Made by a program: the position numbers and the translations under genes. The notes below the pieces were generated by a model that made no database searches, was not told the origin of the DNA, and saw only the letters and a list, made by a program, of their open reading frames with translations. Shown piece after piece: positions 1 through 6,655 of a stretch of DNA of 10,777 nt. The DNA is from Bacteroidota bacterium (lineage in GTDB: Bacteria; Bacteroidota; Bacteroidia; Flavobacteriales_F; PHOS-HE28): assembly GCA_023418095.1 (NCBI GenBank), contig JAEZDL010000011.1:1-10777 (forward strand), in the 5' to 3' direction. Numbering within the stretch: position 1 is the stretch's first letter; the number at the start of each line of letters is the position of its first letter.

Positions 1-975
1 GTTAGCGAAGGCCAGAAGATCGAGGCAGGTGACATCCTGGTGAAGATCCCGCGCAGCGGTGGCAAGGGCGGTGACATCACCGGTGGTCTGCCCCGCGTAA
101 CGGAATTGTTCGAGGCGCGTAACCCGAGCAACCCGGCGGTGGTGAGCGAGATCGATGGCATCATCAGCTACGGCAAGATCAAGCGTGGCAACCGCGAAAT
201 CATCGTGGAAAGCCGCACCGGCGAGCGCAAGTACTACCTCGTTCCGCTGAGCAAGCACATCCTGGTGCAGGAGAACGACTTCATCAAGGCGGGCCAGCCG
301 CTGAGCGATGGTTCCATCGCACCGGCTGATATCCTGGATATCCAGGGACCGACCAAGGTGCAGGAATATCTCGTGGACGAAGTGCAGGAGGTTTACCGCA
401 TGCAGGGCGTGAAGATCAACGACAAGCACTTCGAGGTGATCGTGCGCCAGATGATGCGCAAGGTGGAGATCGAAGATCCGGGCGATACCAAATTCCTGGA
501 GCGCCAGAGCGTGAGCAAGATCGAGTTCATGGAGGAGAATGACCATATCTATGACAAGATGGTGGTCACTGAATCCGGCGACAGTCCGACCATGCGCGTT
601 GGGCAGATCATCTCCATGCGCAAGCTGCGTGATGAGAACAGCGGCCTGAAGCGGCGCGATGCGAAGCTCGTGGAGGCACGTCCCGCCAAGCCGGCAACGG
701 CCCGCACGATGCTCCAGGGTATCACGCGTGCTTCGTTGCAGACGGACAGCTTCATCTCGGCGGCATCCTTCCAGGAGACCACCAAGGTGCTGAACGAAGC
801 TGCGGTGAACGCGAAGGAGGATCACCTGAACGGCTTGAAGGAGAACGTGATCGTAGGTCACCTGATCCCCGCAGGTACCGGATCGCGTGCCTACCAGAGA
901 ACGATCGTGGCCAACCGCGATGAGTACACCCGCATGATGGCCGACCGTCTGCAGGAGGAGGAAGTGGAAGAATGA
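1..975 (+). CDS. rpoC: DNA-directed RNA polymerase subunit beta' (C-terminal part, 5' end outside window)
   Basis: This is the last ~324 codons of the beta' subunit of RNA polymerase; the frame is open from base 1, so the gene begins outside the window. The conserved stretch reading GGKGGDITGGLPRVTELFEAR (split here around bases 58-120) is the typical beta' C-terminal region following the trigger-loop half. Near the end, bases 709-900 encode the very conserved segment containing ITRASLQTDSFISAASFQ, then TKVLNEAAVNAKEDHLNGLK and IPAGTGSRAY, the part that packs against the omega subunit. The protein ends in an acidic tail (EEEVEE) before TGA at 973-975. beta' forms the active-site clamp of RNA polymerase with beta, which in other bacteria is encoded just upstream. 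The downstream neighbour, DUF3467, is a usual companion of rpoC in Bacteroidota. The identification is secure; only the full length is unknown. Confidence 0.98.
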   Translation, partial: VSEGQKIEAGDILVKIPRSGGKGGDITGGLPRVTELFEARNPSNPAVVSEIDGIISYGKIKRGNREIIVESRTGERKYYLVPLSKHILVQENDFIKAGQPLSDGSIAPADILDIQGPTKVQEYLVDEVQEVYRMQGVKINDKHFEVIVRQMMRKVEIEDPGDTKFLERQSVSKIEFMEENDHIYDKMVVTESGDSPTMRVGQIISMRKLRDENSGLKRRDAKLVEARPAKPATARTMLQGITRASLQTDSFISAASFQETTKVLNEAAVNAKEDHLNGLKENVIVGHLIPAGTGSRAYQRTIVANRDEYTRMMADRLQEEEVEE

Positions 976-989
976 TCGAGTGAAGAGTG

Positions 990-1027
990 CGGGTGTTGAG
1001 TGGGCTTGATGGCATCGCTCACACCCG
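990..1027 (+). other. Imperfect hairpin between rpoC and the DUF3467 gene
   Basis: CGGGTGTTGAG (990-1000) can pair with CTCACACCCG (1018-1027), giving ten base pairs with one bulged T around a 17-base loop. No T-run follows, so it is not a classic intrinsic terminator. It sits in the 78-base gap between rpoC and the next gene and could be an RNA processing or partial termination site. This is seen in sequence only; function is inferred. Confidence 0.35.
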
Positions 1028-1053
1028 TAATTCGAACTCACAACCCAACGAAC

Positions 1054-1374
1054 ATGGCCGACCAAAAGGACCAACCAAAAGGCAACCAGATCAACATCAA
1101 GATCACCGAAGAGGTGGCCGATGGGATCTACAGCAACCTGGCGATCATCACGCACAGCAATTCGGAATTCGTTCTCGATTTCGTACGTGTGATGCCCGGC
1201 GTGCCTGAAGCGAAAGTGCGCTCGCGCATCCTGCTCACTCCGCAACACGCCAAGCGCCTCATGCGCGCACTGGCCGATAACATCAGCAAGTTCGAAGCGG
1301 TGCACGGCTCGGTGCGAGAGACCGAGATGCCGGAGATACCGATGAATTTTGGCGGGCCTGCCGCGCAGGCTTGA
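1054..1374 (+). CDS. DUF3467 family protein
   Basis: This is a 106-aa soluble protein of the DUF3467 family. The recognisable core runs from about residue 12 to 90 and includes NLAIITHSNSEFVLDFVRV, MPGVPEAKVRSRILLTP and QHAKRLMRALADNISKFEA, all characteristic of the family. The start is ATG 1054; an in-frame upstream ATG at 1000 would add 18 residues (MGLMASLTPVIRTHNPTN) that do not resemble the family and would place the start inside the intergenic hairpin. There is no signal peptide or membrane segment, so it is cytoplasmic. Its position right after rpoC is a pattern known in Bacteroidota, and a strong terminator follows, so it probably shares a transcript with the RNA polymerase genes. The molecular function of the family is not known; a link to transcription is only suggested by position. 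Confidence 0.92.
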   Translation: MADQKDQPKGNQINIKITEEVADGIYSNLAIITHSNSEFVLDFVRVMPGVPEAKVRSRILLTPQHAKRLMRALADNISKFEAVHGSVRETEMPEIPMNFGGPAAQA

Positions 1375-1393
1375 TCGAGCCGCACACCATTCT

Positions 1394-1420
1394 GGAAGGG
1401 CGCCGCAAGGCGCCTTTTCC
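1394..1420 (+). terminator. Intrinsic terminator after DUF3467
   Basis: GGAAGGGCGCC (1394-1404) pairs with GGCGCCTTTTC (1409-1419) around a GCAA tetraloop: eleven pairs counting two G-T pairs, with the T-rich part forming the lower 3' stem. It lies 20 bases past the DUF3467 stop and 62 bases before the next start, so it probably ends the rpoC-DUF3467 transcript. Confidence 0.75.
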
Positions 1421-1481
1421 GTTGCCGGACCCGGCTAAAAGGACCGATCGCGGCGGCTGAACGCATCTTTGTACACACCCC

Positions 1482-2765
1482 ATGGAGATCCTGATCATCG
1501 CCGCCCTCACCTTGCTGAACGGTTTCTTCTCGTTGAGCGAGATCGCGCTGGTCTCCGTGAAGCGGCCCAGGATCCAACTGCTCGCGGACAAGGGCAACTC
1601 CAGTGCGCGCATCATCCTGCGTTTGCTCGATGATCCCGAGACCTTCCTGAGTTCCGTGCAAGTGGGGATCACCCTTATCGGGATCATCTCGGGTGCTTAC
1701 GGCGGTGCTGCATTGACCGATGACATGGTGCAATTCCTCTCGCGCTGGCCGGCATTGGATGAACATGCGCATTCGATCGCATTGGCATTGGTGATCGGCA
1801 CGATCACCTATTTCACGATCGTTGTGGGCGAACTGGTGCCGAAATCGATCGCGTTGAACAGTCCGGAGCGGGTGGCGCTGATCGCTGCGCCGATCATCCG
1901 TGGCTTCAGCATCGTAACACTGCCGATCGTGAAACTGCTGAGCGGATCCACCTCGTTGATCCTGAAGCTGCTGCGGATAAAGGACCGGCCTGGCGACGAG
2001 ATGAGTGAAGATGAACTACGCAGCATGATCCGCACCGCCAACCTGCAGGGCGTGCTCGAGGAGGAGGAAAGCGAGGCGCACCAGAACCTGTTCCGTTTCA
2101 CCGATCATGTTGCCAAGACCCTGATGACGCATCGGAGCGAGCTTGAATGGATCGATAGCGAACTGCCTATGGAAAGCATCATCGCACAAGTGAAGGAAAG
2201 CGTGCACTCGAAATTCCCGGTAGGCCGCGGCTCGATCGATGAAGTGTGGGGGATCATAACCCTGCGCGATCTGCTCGCCGGTTACGACGATCCGCATTTC
2301 AAACTGGAGAGGGTGGTGCGCAAGCCGATCATGGTGCCGTTGAACACACCGGCGTTCACGATCCTCAACCGTTTCCGCCGCGCCAAGCAGTATGCGGCCC
2401 TGGTGATCGATGAACATGGCCAGCTTCGCGGCATGGTGACCCTGCATGATCTTACGGAGGCGATCGTGGGTGATCTGCCCGATGATGATGAGGACGACAG
2501 CCCCGAAATGGTGCAGCGGGAAGATGGCAGCTGGCTGCTGAACGGACAGATCCTGATCGGCGACCTGAACAATGGGCTGGAACGCCAGCTGATCGAAGAG
2601 GACAACAGTTCCTACACCACGATCGCCGGCTACGTGCTTCACCAGCTGGAACGCATGGCCGCAGAAGGCGATGTGGTGAAGAACGAGGTCTTTTCACTGG
2701 AAGTGGTGGACATGGATGGCAACCGGATCGATAAGCTGCTGCTCACGATCGCGGAGGAGGCGTAA
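1482..2765 (+). CDS. CNNM/CorC/HlyC-family membrane transporter (DUF21-CBS-CBS-CorC_HlyC)
   Basis: This 427-aa protein of the inner membrane has the standard length and domain order of the hemolysin-like CNNM family. Residues 1-~165 are the DUF21 transmembrane domain, with hydrophobic segments near 2-24, 56-80, 96-118 and 130-160, the N-terminal motif LLNGFFSLSEIALVS and the conserved GELVPK motif at 116-121. Residues ~205-268 and ~275-333 form a CBS pair that usually binds adenine nucleotides; the line HSKFPVGRGSIDEVWGIITL is typical. After an acidic linker (PDDDEDDSPE), residues ~343-425 are the CorC_HlyC domain (DGSWLLNGQILIGDLNN). Members of this family export Mg2+ or other divalent cations, and the YtfL/PaeA branch is linked to polyamine export; the substrate here cannot be told. 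It does not look like GldE, the gliding-associated branch. ATG 1482 is chosen because it gives the family's usual N-terminus. The gene stands alone after a terminator; no clear promoter was found in the 62-base leader. Confidence 0.93.
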   Translation: MEILIIAALTLLNGFFSLSEIALVSVKRPRIQLLADKGNSSARIILRLLDDPETFLSSVQVGITLIGIISGAYGGAALTDDMVQFLSRWPALDEHAHSIALALVIGTITYFTIVVGELVPKSIALNSPERVALIAAPIIRGFSIVTLPIVKLLSGSTSLILKLLRIKDRPGDEMSEDELRSMIRTANLQGVLEEEESEAHQNLFRFTDHVAKTLMTHRSELEWIDSELPMESIIAQVKESVHSKFPVGRGSIDEVWGIITLRDLLAGYDDPHFKLERVVRKPIMVPLNTPAFTILNRFRRAKQYAALVIDEHGQLRGMVTLHDLTEAIVGDLPDDDEDDSPEMVQREDGSWLLNGQILIGDLNNGLERQLIEEDNSSYTTIAGYVLHQLERMAAEGDVVKNEVFSLEVVDMDGNRIDKLLLTIAEEA

Positions 2766-3067
2766 AGCGCAGCGGTTCCAGGCCTGTTGCGGATGTTTCG
2801 ATCACCCTGGCAATTGGTCTGGTGAATCGCGTTACAAGTTGCTCATCAGCGACAAGATCACCATCGTCTTCCCCTGACTGCGTAAGCGGCGTAGCTGGAA
2901 AGCCCGGAGGCCGTGCTTTTGACGGCCGAGGACTTGCAAGCGCAGCCGCGACATGACAGGATCCCGCCCAAATGCTCGATGTCTTTTCCGATCGGAAAAG
3001 CCTTTCCAGTTCGCATCTCAACTGACGAAACTGCGTAATGGGATCGCGATCGCCTCAGAGGGAACGT
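2766..3067. other. Gene-free convergent intergenic region
   Basis: These ~300 bases separate the CNNM gene (plus strand) from the beta-helix gene (minus strand), so both transcripts end here. I find no protein with family resemblance on either strand and no tRNA-like cloverleaf. Two structures stand out: a small hairpin, GGCCGT (2909-2914) with ACGGCC (2922-2927) around a 7-base loop, and the perfect palindrome at 2983-3000. One or both may act in transcript termination, though neither is followed by a good T-run. Confidence 0.6.
2983..3000. repeat. Perfect 18-bp palindrome
   Basis: CTTTTCCGATCGGAAAAG reads the same on both strands. It lies 68 bases past the end of the minus-strand beta-helix gene and about 217 bases past the plus-strand CNNM gene. 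As RNA it could form a hairpin with a small loop in either direction; as DNA it could be a site for a dimeric protein. The T-run lies within the stem rather than after it, so terminator function is uncertain. Confidence 0.6.
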
Positions 3068-6000
3068 TTAAGGAAGCTGCCCGGCACGTACTGCGGTTAT
3101 GGTGCCGGCAAGGCTCCTCAGGATCACATCCCGATCATTGTTTTCACCCGCGAATTTGGTGTGCCCGTCCAGGTTCGTATCCGTTCTGGAATAGCCTGGA
3201 TGCGAGATGGAAGGAATGGCGGGATCGACGGCCATCAATATTGCATCCCGGTCATTGTCGGCATCCATGTAGCTCACCTTGCCATCGCCATTCACATCAC
3301 CCGGCCAAAGGGCCTGGAGGTTGCCCAGTTCCATTTGTGCCGAGGTCCCGTGGGTGGAAGTACCCTCGACAGTAAGATCGATGATCTGGCCATTGGCTGC
3401 GATCGGGTCGGCCGTCATTATACCCAGATGATTCCGGTGTTGCACCGCAAGATGCTTACCCTGAACGGGGACTTGAAATGTGATCAAAGTGTCGCCGTTA
3501 CTCGCGATCACATCACCATTGGCCCGTACCAGAGCTGCCATACGTGAGGCCACGGAGAATGCAGTGTCCGCATGGCGCAATTCGAGTAATACCCAATCCA
3601 CCACGGCCTGTGAACCGGTATCGGCAAGTACGGAATTTGAGATCTGTTGGCCATTATTATCGATGATGGATCCGAGCGAGGTATAGGGTTCGGTGACCGG
3701 CAGAAGTGCCTGTGACCTTAGATCGGTGCGCATTGTGCCTGTGGAGAGCATGGCACCACCAAGCATTACCCTTGCGCCCACGGTATATGCTACCGACGGA
3801 ACATCACAAGCCTCAAGGTCCATGCGATGGATGATCTGTGACGAATATGACGCAATGGTCAGATCGCCCGTCACCATTTCACCGTTCAGATCGTACCAGC
3901 AGCCAACCGGCACGGCGAATTGACCGGCGACCGGGAGTTCGTTCACGAACAGAACATGGTCCGCGATGGGATCCAACTCCTGCACAGACACACGGTGCAG
4001 TTGGATGTTATCGATCCAATATCGCTGGAAAACGAATTCGTTGCTGAACATCACCGCTGCGAGATCGGTCGCATTTGCCTGGAAATAGAATTCCAGATCA
4101 CGGCGTTCGGGTGAGAAAGGCAACCGCCGATCATTCATGGTATTACCGCTGTTCAGTTGCATGGCCCCTTTTAAGCTTGCGGTGAATATCCCGTGCAGAT
4201 CGGACTGTACGCTAAGCCGCATGCGGTACCATTCACCACTCTGTATATCGAATTGATCGGGACTTCTGATGTACAGGGACGGATATTGGAGGGTGTTGGG
4301 AAGGTTCGCTTTCAAAGCTCCGCCATCCAGATAGGTCGTATCCACCGATACCTGTCCATTGGTAGGCCAAATGACCCAATCGTTCACTGGTGAAAGGAAA
4401 TCTCCGTTCACCATCAGATCCCCGGACAACTCGTTCACGGTTGTGTAGCTCGTGGATCGCAGCGGGCTGCGAGTCGATCCGATATCCTCACCGAAGACGG
4501 CCTGCCAACGTTCCAGGGTATAATACCTGGGTTGTCCGCCATGGAAATTATGGATCATGATGCTCAACTCATCGTAGGGACTGAAATAACTGTTGTCGTT
4601 GAACGTGCCAAAGTCGACATGGGCCGGTGCGTATACCTGATATTGGCGAAGACACAGTTGATCAGGACGGATGCTGTACATGATGTTCCCGGTATACACG
4701 CCATTGTATGCCGGTACATGAAAAGGCGCGATGGCGCCCGGTCCATTGTAGTTCGAGTAATCGGAAAGGCTCAGTTGCACCCTGTTATCCATCAGGGTGT
4801 TATCCTTCACCTGGTTGCCTGTGGATACCATCGTATGGTCCACATGGATGCCCGAACCATTGCACCGGACGACCGTGTTGCGTTGTACGATCGTGTTCTT
4901 GATCGAAGTGTTGCCGAAATAGATCCCCATCACGATATAATAATTATCGTGGTGATCCGCGGCCACGCTCTCCATATTCCCGATACAATCCCGAACCACA
5001 TTGTCCTGTATGAGCGCACCATTGCATTCATCGAATGAAATACCTGCGCCATCATTGAGCGTTGCAGTGGCGTTCACGATCACGTTCCTCTCGACAACGG
5101 CGTTGTTCTTCACATCGATGGCCATATACCCGATGTTCGTGAACCGATTATTGCGCACCACCGCGTTTATGCCCGTGGTCCTCACACCCCATGATCCCCA
5201 TTGGTCCTCGCCCATTCCAGCGATCATCGCGATGTCCAACAGCGTGTTGTTCTCGATGAGAACTCCGGCATCATATACCGACATCGCCGATCCGAAGGTG
5301 TGATGGATCTCGTTGTTGATGTATTGGTTGTTGTTCCCTGAACTTTGCAGGCCGAGGTAACAGAACCTCATTTCGCAACCGGTGACCACAACGTTGTTCG
5401 CCCCATCATTGCTCAAGGCAGTGGAGGTCTGGCCTTGTATCGTGAGGTTCTCGATCCGGATGTGCTGTTGCTGCCAGTGAGGCACCACTCCCTTGTTATG
5501 GATCGAAGCCAGAACGCTCAGGCCGTTGGGATCCGCATTTCCCGGTGCCCATAGATAAAGCTGTCCATCCTCCCATGCCCATTCCCCTGGCACATCGAGC
5601 TGGCTGAGCTTTCCGCTGAGAAAGAAGCCCCAGTCCAGGCTCCCAAGATGGGTGGTGATGGGAGTAAAGGTTATGGTGCCGTTGCCGGAAGATGTCACGC
5701 TCGCGGTCTCATAACTCCAATTGGTGCACCGGATATGCACTTTCGCGCCGATCCACGCACCACTGCCCTGTGTCAACTGCGAACACCCGATCTGCGTGTT
5801 CGTGCCCTGTTCGTTGCGGATGAAACCTGCATTCGGGAACCTGGCCTCCGTGATGGGTGTATTGTTCACGATCACATATTTCGGGGCAGTGGAAAGTGCT
5901 GCGCGCCAGATGCCGGCACTGTGCTGGATCCAGTTCGTTACCGGTTCGCCCCCGGAGATGATAGGTTTTTCACCCGTGCCGTATGCGCCGATCACGATCG

Positions 6001-6250
6001 GAAGCGAGCTGGTACCCGATGAACCGATACCAACGATCCCGGGATAGATACCGCCCCGTTCGAACAACACCTGATCACCGGGAGAAAGAGAATACATGAT
6101 CTGCTGGTATCTGCCGATCGTTCTCCAAGCCGTTGATGGTGAGGTGCCCTGGTCCGAGTCGTTCCCGTTGGGTGAGATGTAGTATGTGGTGGCTTGGCAG
6201 AGAAATGCGATCCCGCTGAGTACCGTGGCCAAGACTATTCTTCCTGTCAT
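3068..6250 (-). CDS. Secreted multidomain right-handed parallel beta-helix protein with dockerin-like C-terminal repeats
   Basis: This is a 1060-aa exported protein. Residues 1-20 are a signal peptide with likely cleavage after LCQA. It is followed by TTYYISPNGNDSDQGTSPST, the classic opening of secreted beta-helix proteins related to pectate-lyase-fold polysaccharide enzymes. The helix proper covers roughly 260-530, with many short coils of the type NLTIQGQ, NNEIHHT, LIENNTLLDIA, VVRNNRFTNIG, VVERNVIV and IQDNVVRDC. Residues ~613-753 begin with NGDF and end with YWIDNIQLHRV, as in CBM4/9-like carbohydrate-binding beta-sandwiches. Residues ~765-812 (YDLNGEMVTGDLTIASYSSQII) resemble the small beta-sandwich that closes many glycoside hydrolases. 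Residues ~826-1060 form a separate C-terminal module ending in two D-x-N-x-D-G repeats. The likely role is binding or cleaving a polysaccharide outside the cell or on its surface. No catalytic residues can be assigned, so enzyme activity is unproven. GC content is visibly lower than in rpoC, partly because of Asn/Tyr/Ile-rich coils. Confidence 0.88.
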   Translation of the reverse strand: MTGRIVLATVLSGIAFLCQATTYYISPNGNDSDQGTSPSTAWRTIGRYQQIMYSLSPGDQVLFERGGIYPGIVGIGSSGTSSLPIVIGAYGTGEKPIISGGEPVTNWIQHSAGIWRAALSTAPKYVIVNNTPITEARFPNAGFIRNEQGTNTQIGCSQLTQGSGAWIGAKVHIRCTNWSYETASVTSSGNGTITFTPITTHLGSLDWGFFLSGKLSQLDVPGEWAWEDGQLYLWAPGNADPNGLSVLASIHNKGVVPHWQQQHIRIENLTIQGQTSTALSNDGANNVVVTGCEMRFCYLGLQSSGNNNQYINNEIHHTFGSAMSVYDAGVLIENNTLLDIAMIAGMGEDQWGSWGVRTTGINAVVRNNRFTNIGYMAIDVKNNAVVERNVIVNATATLNDGAGISFDECNGALIQDNVVRDCIGNMESVAADHHDNYYIVMGIYFGNTSIKNTIVQRNTVVRCNGSGIHVDHTMVSTGNQVKDNTLMDNRVQLSLSDYSNYNGPGAIAPFHVPAYNGVYTGNIMYSIRPDQLCLRQYQVYAPAHVDFGTFNDNSYFSPYDELSIMIHNFHGGQPRYYTLERWQAVFGEDIGSTRSPLRSTSYTTVNELSGDLMVNGDFLSPVNDWVIWPTNGQVSVDTTYLDGGALKANLPNTLQYPSLYIRSPDQFDIQSGEWYRMRLSVQSDLHGIFTASLKGAMQLNSGNTMNDRRLPFSPERRDLEFYFQANATDLAAVMFSNEFVFQRYWIDNIQLHRVSVQELDPIADHVLFVNELPVAGQFAVPVGCWYDLNGEMVTGDLTIASYSSQIIHRMDLEACDVPSVAYTVGARVMLGGAMLSTGTMRTDLRSQALLPVTEPYTSLGSIIDNNGQQISNSVLADTGSQAVVDWVLLELRHADTAFSVASRMAALVRANGDVIASNGDTLITFQVPVQGKHLAVQHRNHLGIMTADPIAANGQIIDLTVEGTSTHGTSAQMELGNLQALWPGDVNGDGKVSYMDADNDRDAILMAVDPAIPSISHPGYSRTDTNLDGHTKFAGENNDRDVILRSLAGTITAVRAGQLP
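3119..3298 (-). other. Duplicated acidic calcium-type repeat in the beta-helix protein
   Basis: Residues 985-1005 and 1024-1044 align without gaps over 21 positions: DVNGDGKVSYMDADNDRDAI-L and DTNLDGHTKFAGENNDRDVI-L. Each starts with the D-x-N-x-D-G pattern of dockerin and thrombospondin-type-3 calcium loops and ends in an identical NDRD-x-IL. The similarity to calcium loops is seen; metal binding is inferred. I recall closely similar endings in other Flavobacteriales secreted proteins, but cannot verify that here. Confidence 0.7.
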
Positions 6251-6257
6251 CTGGGAT

Positions 6258-6277
6258 CACTGCGGAAAGTCGCAGTG
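6258..6277 (-). promoter_or_regulatory. Hairpin directly before the beta-helix start codon
   Basis: CACTGCG and CGCAGTG form a perfect 7-bp stem around a 6-base loop, and G6255-C6280 and A6256-T6279 extend it after one mismatch. The stem ends 7 bases before the ATG at 6250, covering the place where a ribosome binding site would lie. It could restrain translation or be an operator. Seen in sequence; function inferred. Confidence 0.4.
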
Positions 6278-6377
6278 TTCACCTAAACTAGAAGATGTCA
6301 AGTAAAGTTTTGAAGAATTCGACCAACGCGTGCGCGGGGTCTGCGATCCACTATGTTGTGCCGTTGAGATCTGCGCC

Positions 6378-6400
6378 GGAAGTGGTTCTTACATACTTCC
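6378..6400 (-). terminator. Weak hairpin right after the 84-aa gene
   Basis: GGAAGT and ACTTCC pair (6 bp, 11-base loop) immediately after the stop of the 84-aa gene on the minus strand. It may mark the end of the patatin transcript, but the stem is short and no T-run follows. Confidence 0.25.
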
Positions 6401-6655
6401 TCACAACCTGATCCCCTTCATCCGATCCACCACGCTCCGATCGGTGCAAACCTCCTCCAACCGCCGATCCACGAAACGCTCGTAGCCTTCGGTGGTATAT
6501 CCATGGCGGATCATGTGCAGGTCCAGCAGCAACTGATCCACGATCTCCCAAAGCCCGGCATCGATCCCGTGCCGATCGGATAGCTTTTCGAGTTCGCCCT
6601 TCACCTGCATGTACTCGTCCAGCAGTTCGTGCGTGATCTGCGGCTGGCTACTCAT
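6401..6655 (-). CDS. 84-aa hypothetical protein overlapping the patatin gene
   Basis: This is a small soluble protein, MSSQPQITHELLDEYMQVKG onward, rich in charged residues and predicted by eye to be mostly helical (heptad-like ELLDEYMQVKGELEKL, then WEIVDQLLLDLHMI and a basic tail ending MKGIRL). I do not recognise a family. The start chosen is ATG 6655, which overlaps the patatin stop in ATGAGTAG (8 bases), a layout typical of translational coupling. The frame stays open upstream inside the patatin gene, but those 22 residues (MACANRGPGAS...) are just patatin codons read out of phase. The overlap argues that it is made together with the patatin-barrel protein and may assist it, which is inference. 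No signal peptide or membrane segment is visible, so it is probably cytoplasmic. Confidence 0.75.
   Translation of the reverse strand: MSSQPQITHELLDEYMQVKGELEKLSDRHGIDAGLWEIVDQLLLDLHMIRHGYTTEGYERFVDRRLEEVCTDRSVVDRMKGIRL

Noticed and set aside
1464..1471. CATCTTTG before the CNNM gene as a -7 element
   Set aside because: It differs from TAnnTTTG by one base and has no TTG at 17-23 bases upstream.
1128..1772. Long minus-strand open frame opposite DUF3467 and the CNNM start
   Set aside because: It crosses a terminator and two confidently assigned genes and has no family resemblance.
2832..2954. Minus-strand 40-codon frame starting MSRLRLQVLGRQKHG
   Set aside because: It has an ATG and stop but no recognisable similarity, no promoter and a composition expected by chance; not enough to call a gene.
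2743..3021. Open minus-strand frame of about 92 codons in the convergent gap
   Set aside because: It starts with TTG, runs into the CNNM gene antisense, has no family resemblance and is Pro/Arg/Ser-rich like random GC-rich translation.
4532..5038. Long plus-strand open frame opposite the beta-helix gene
   Set aside because: It mirrors the codons of a well-supported gene on the other strand and shows no domain or signal peptide of its own; the same holds for other antisense frames in 3480-6050.
6258..6330. TTGACA upstream of the beta-helix gene (minus strand) as a -35 box
   Set aside because: No matching -10 at 16-18 bases, and Bacteroidota promoters use the different TTG/TAnnTTTG pattern; the nearby TAGTTTAG is off by one base and badly spaced.
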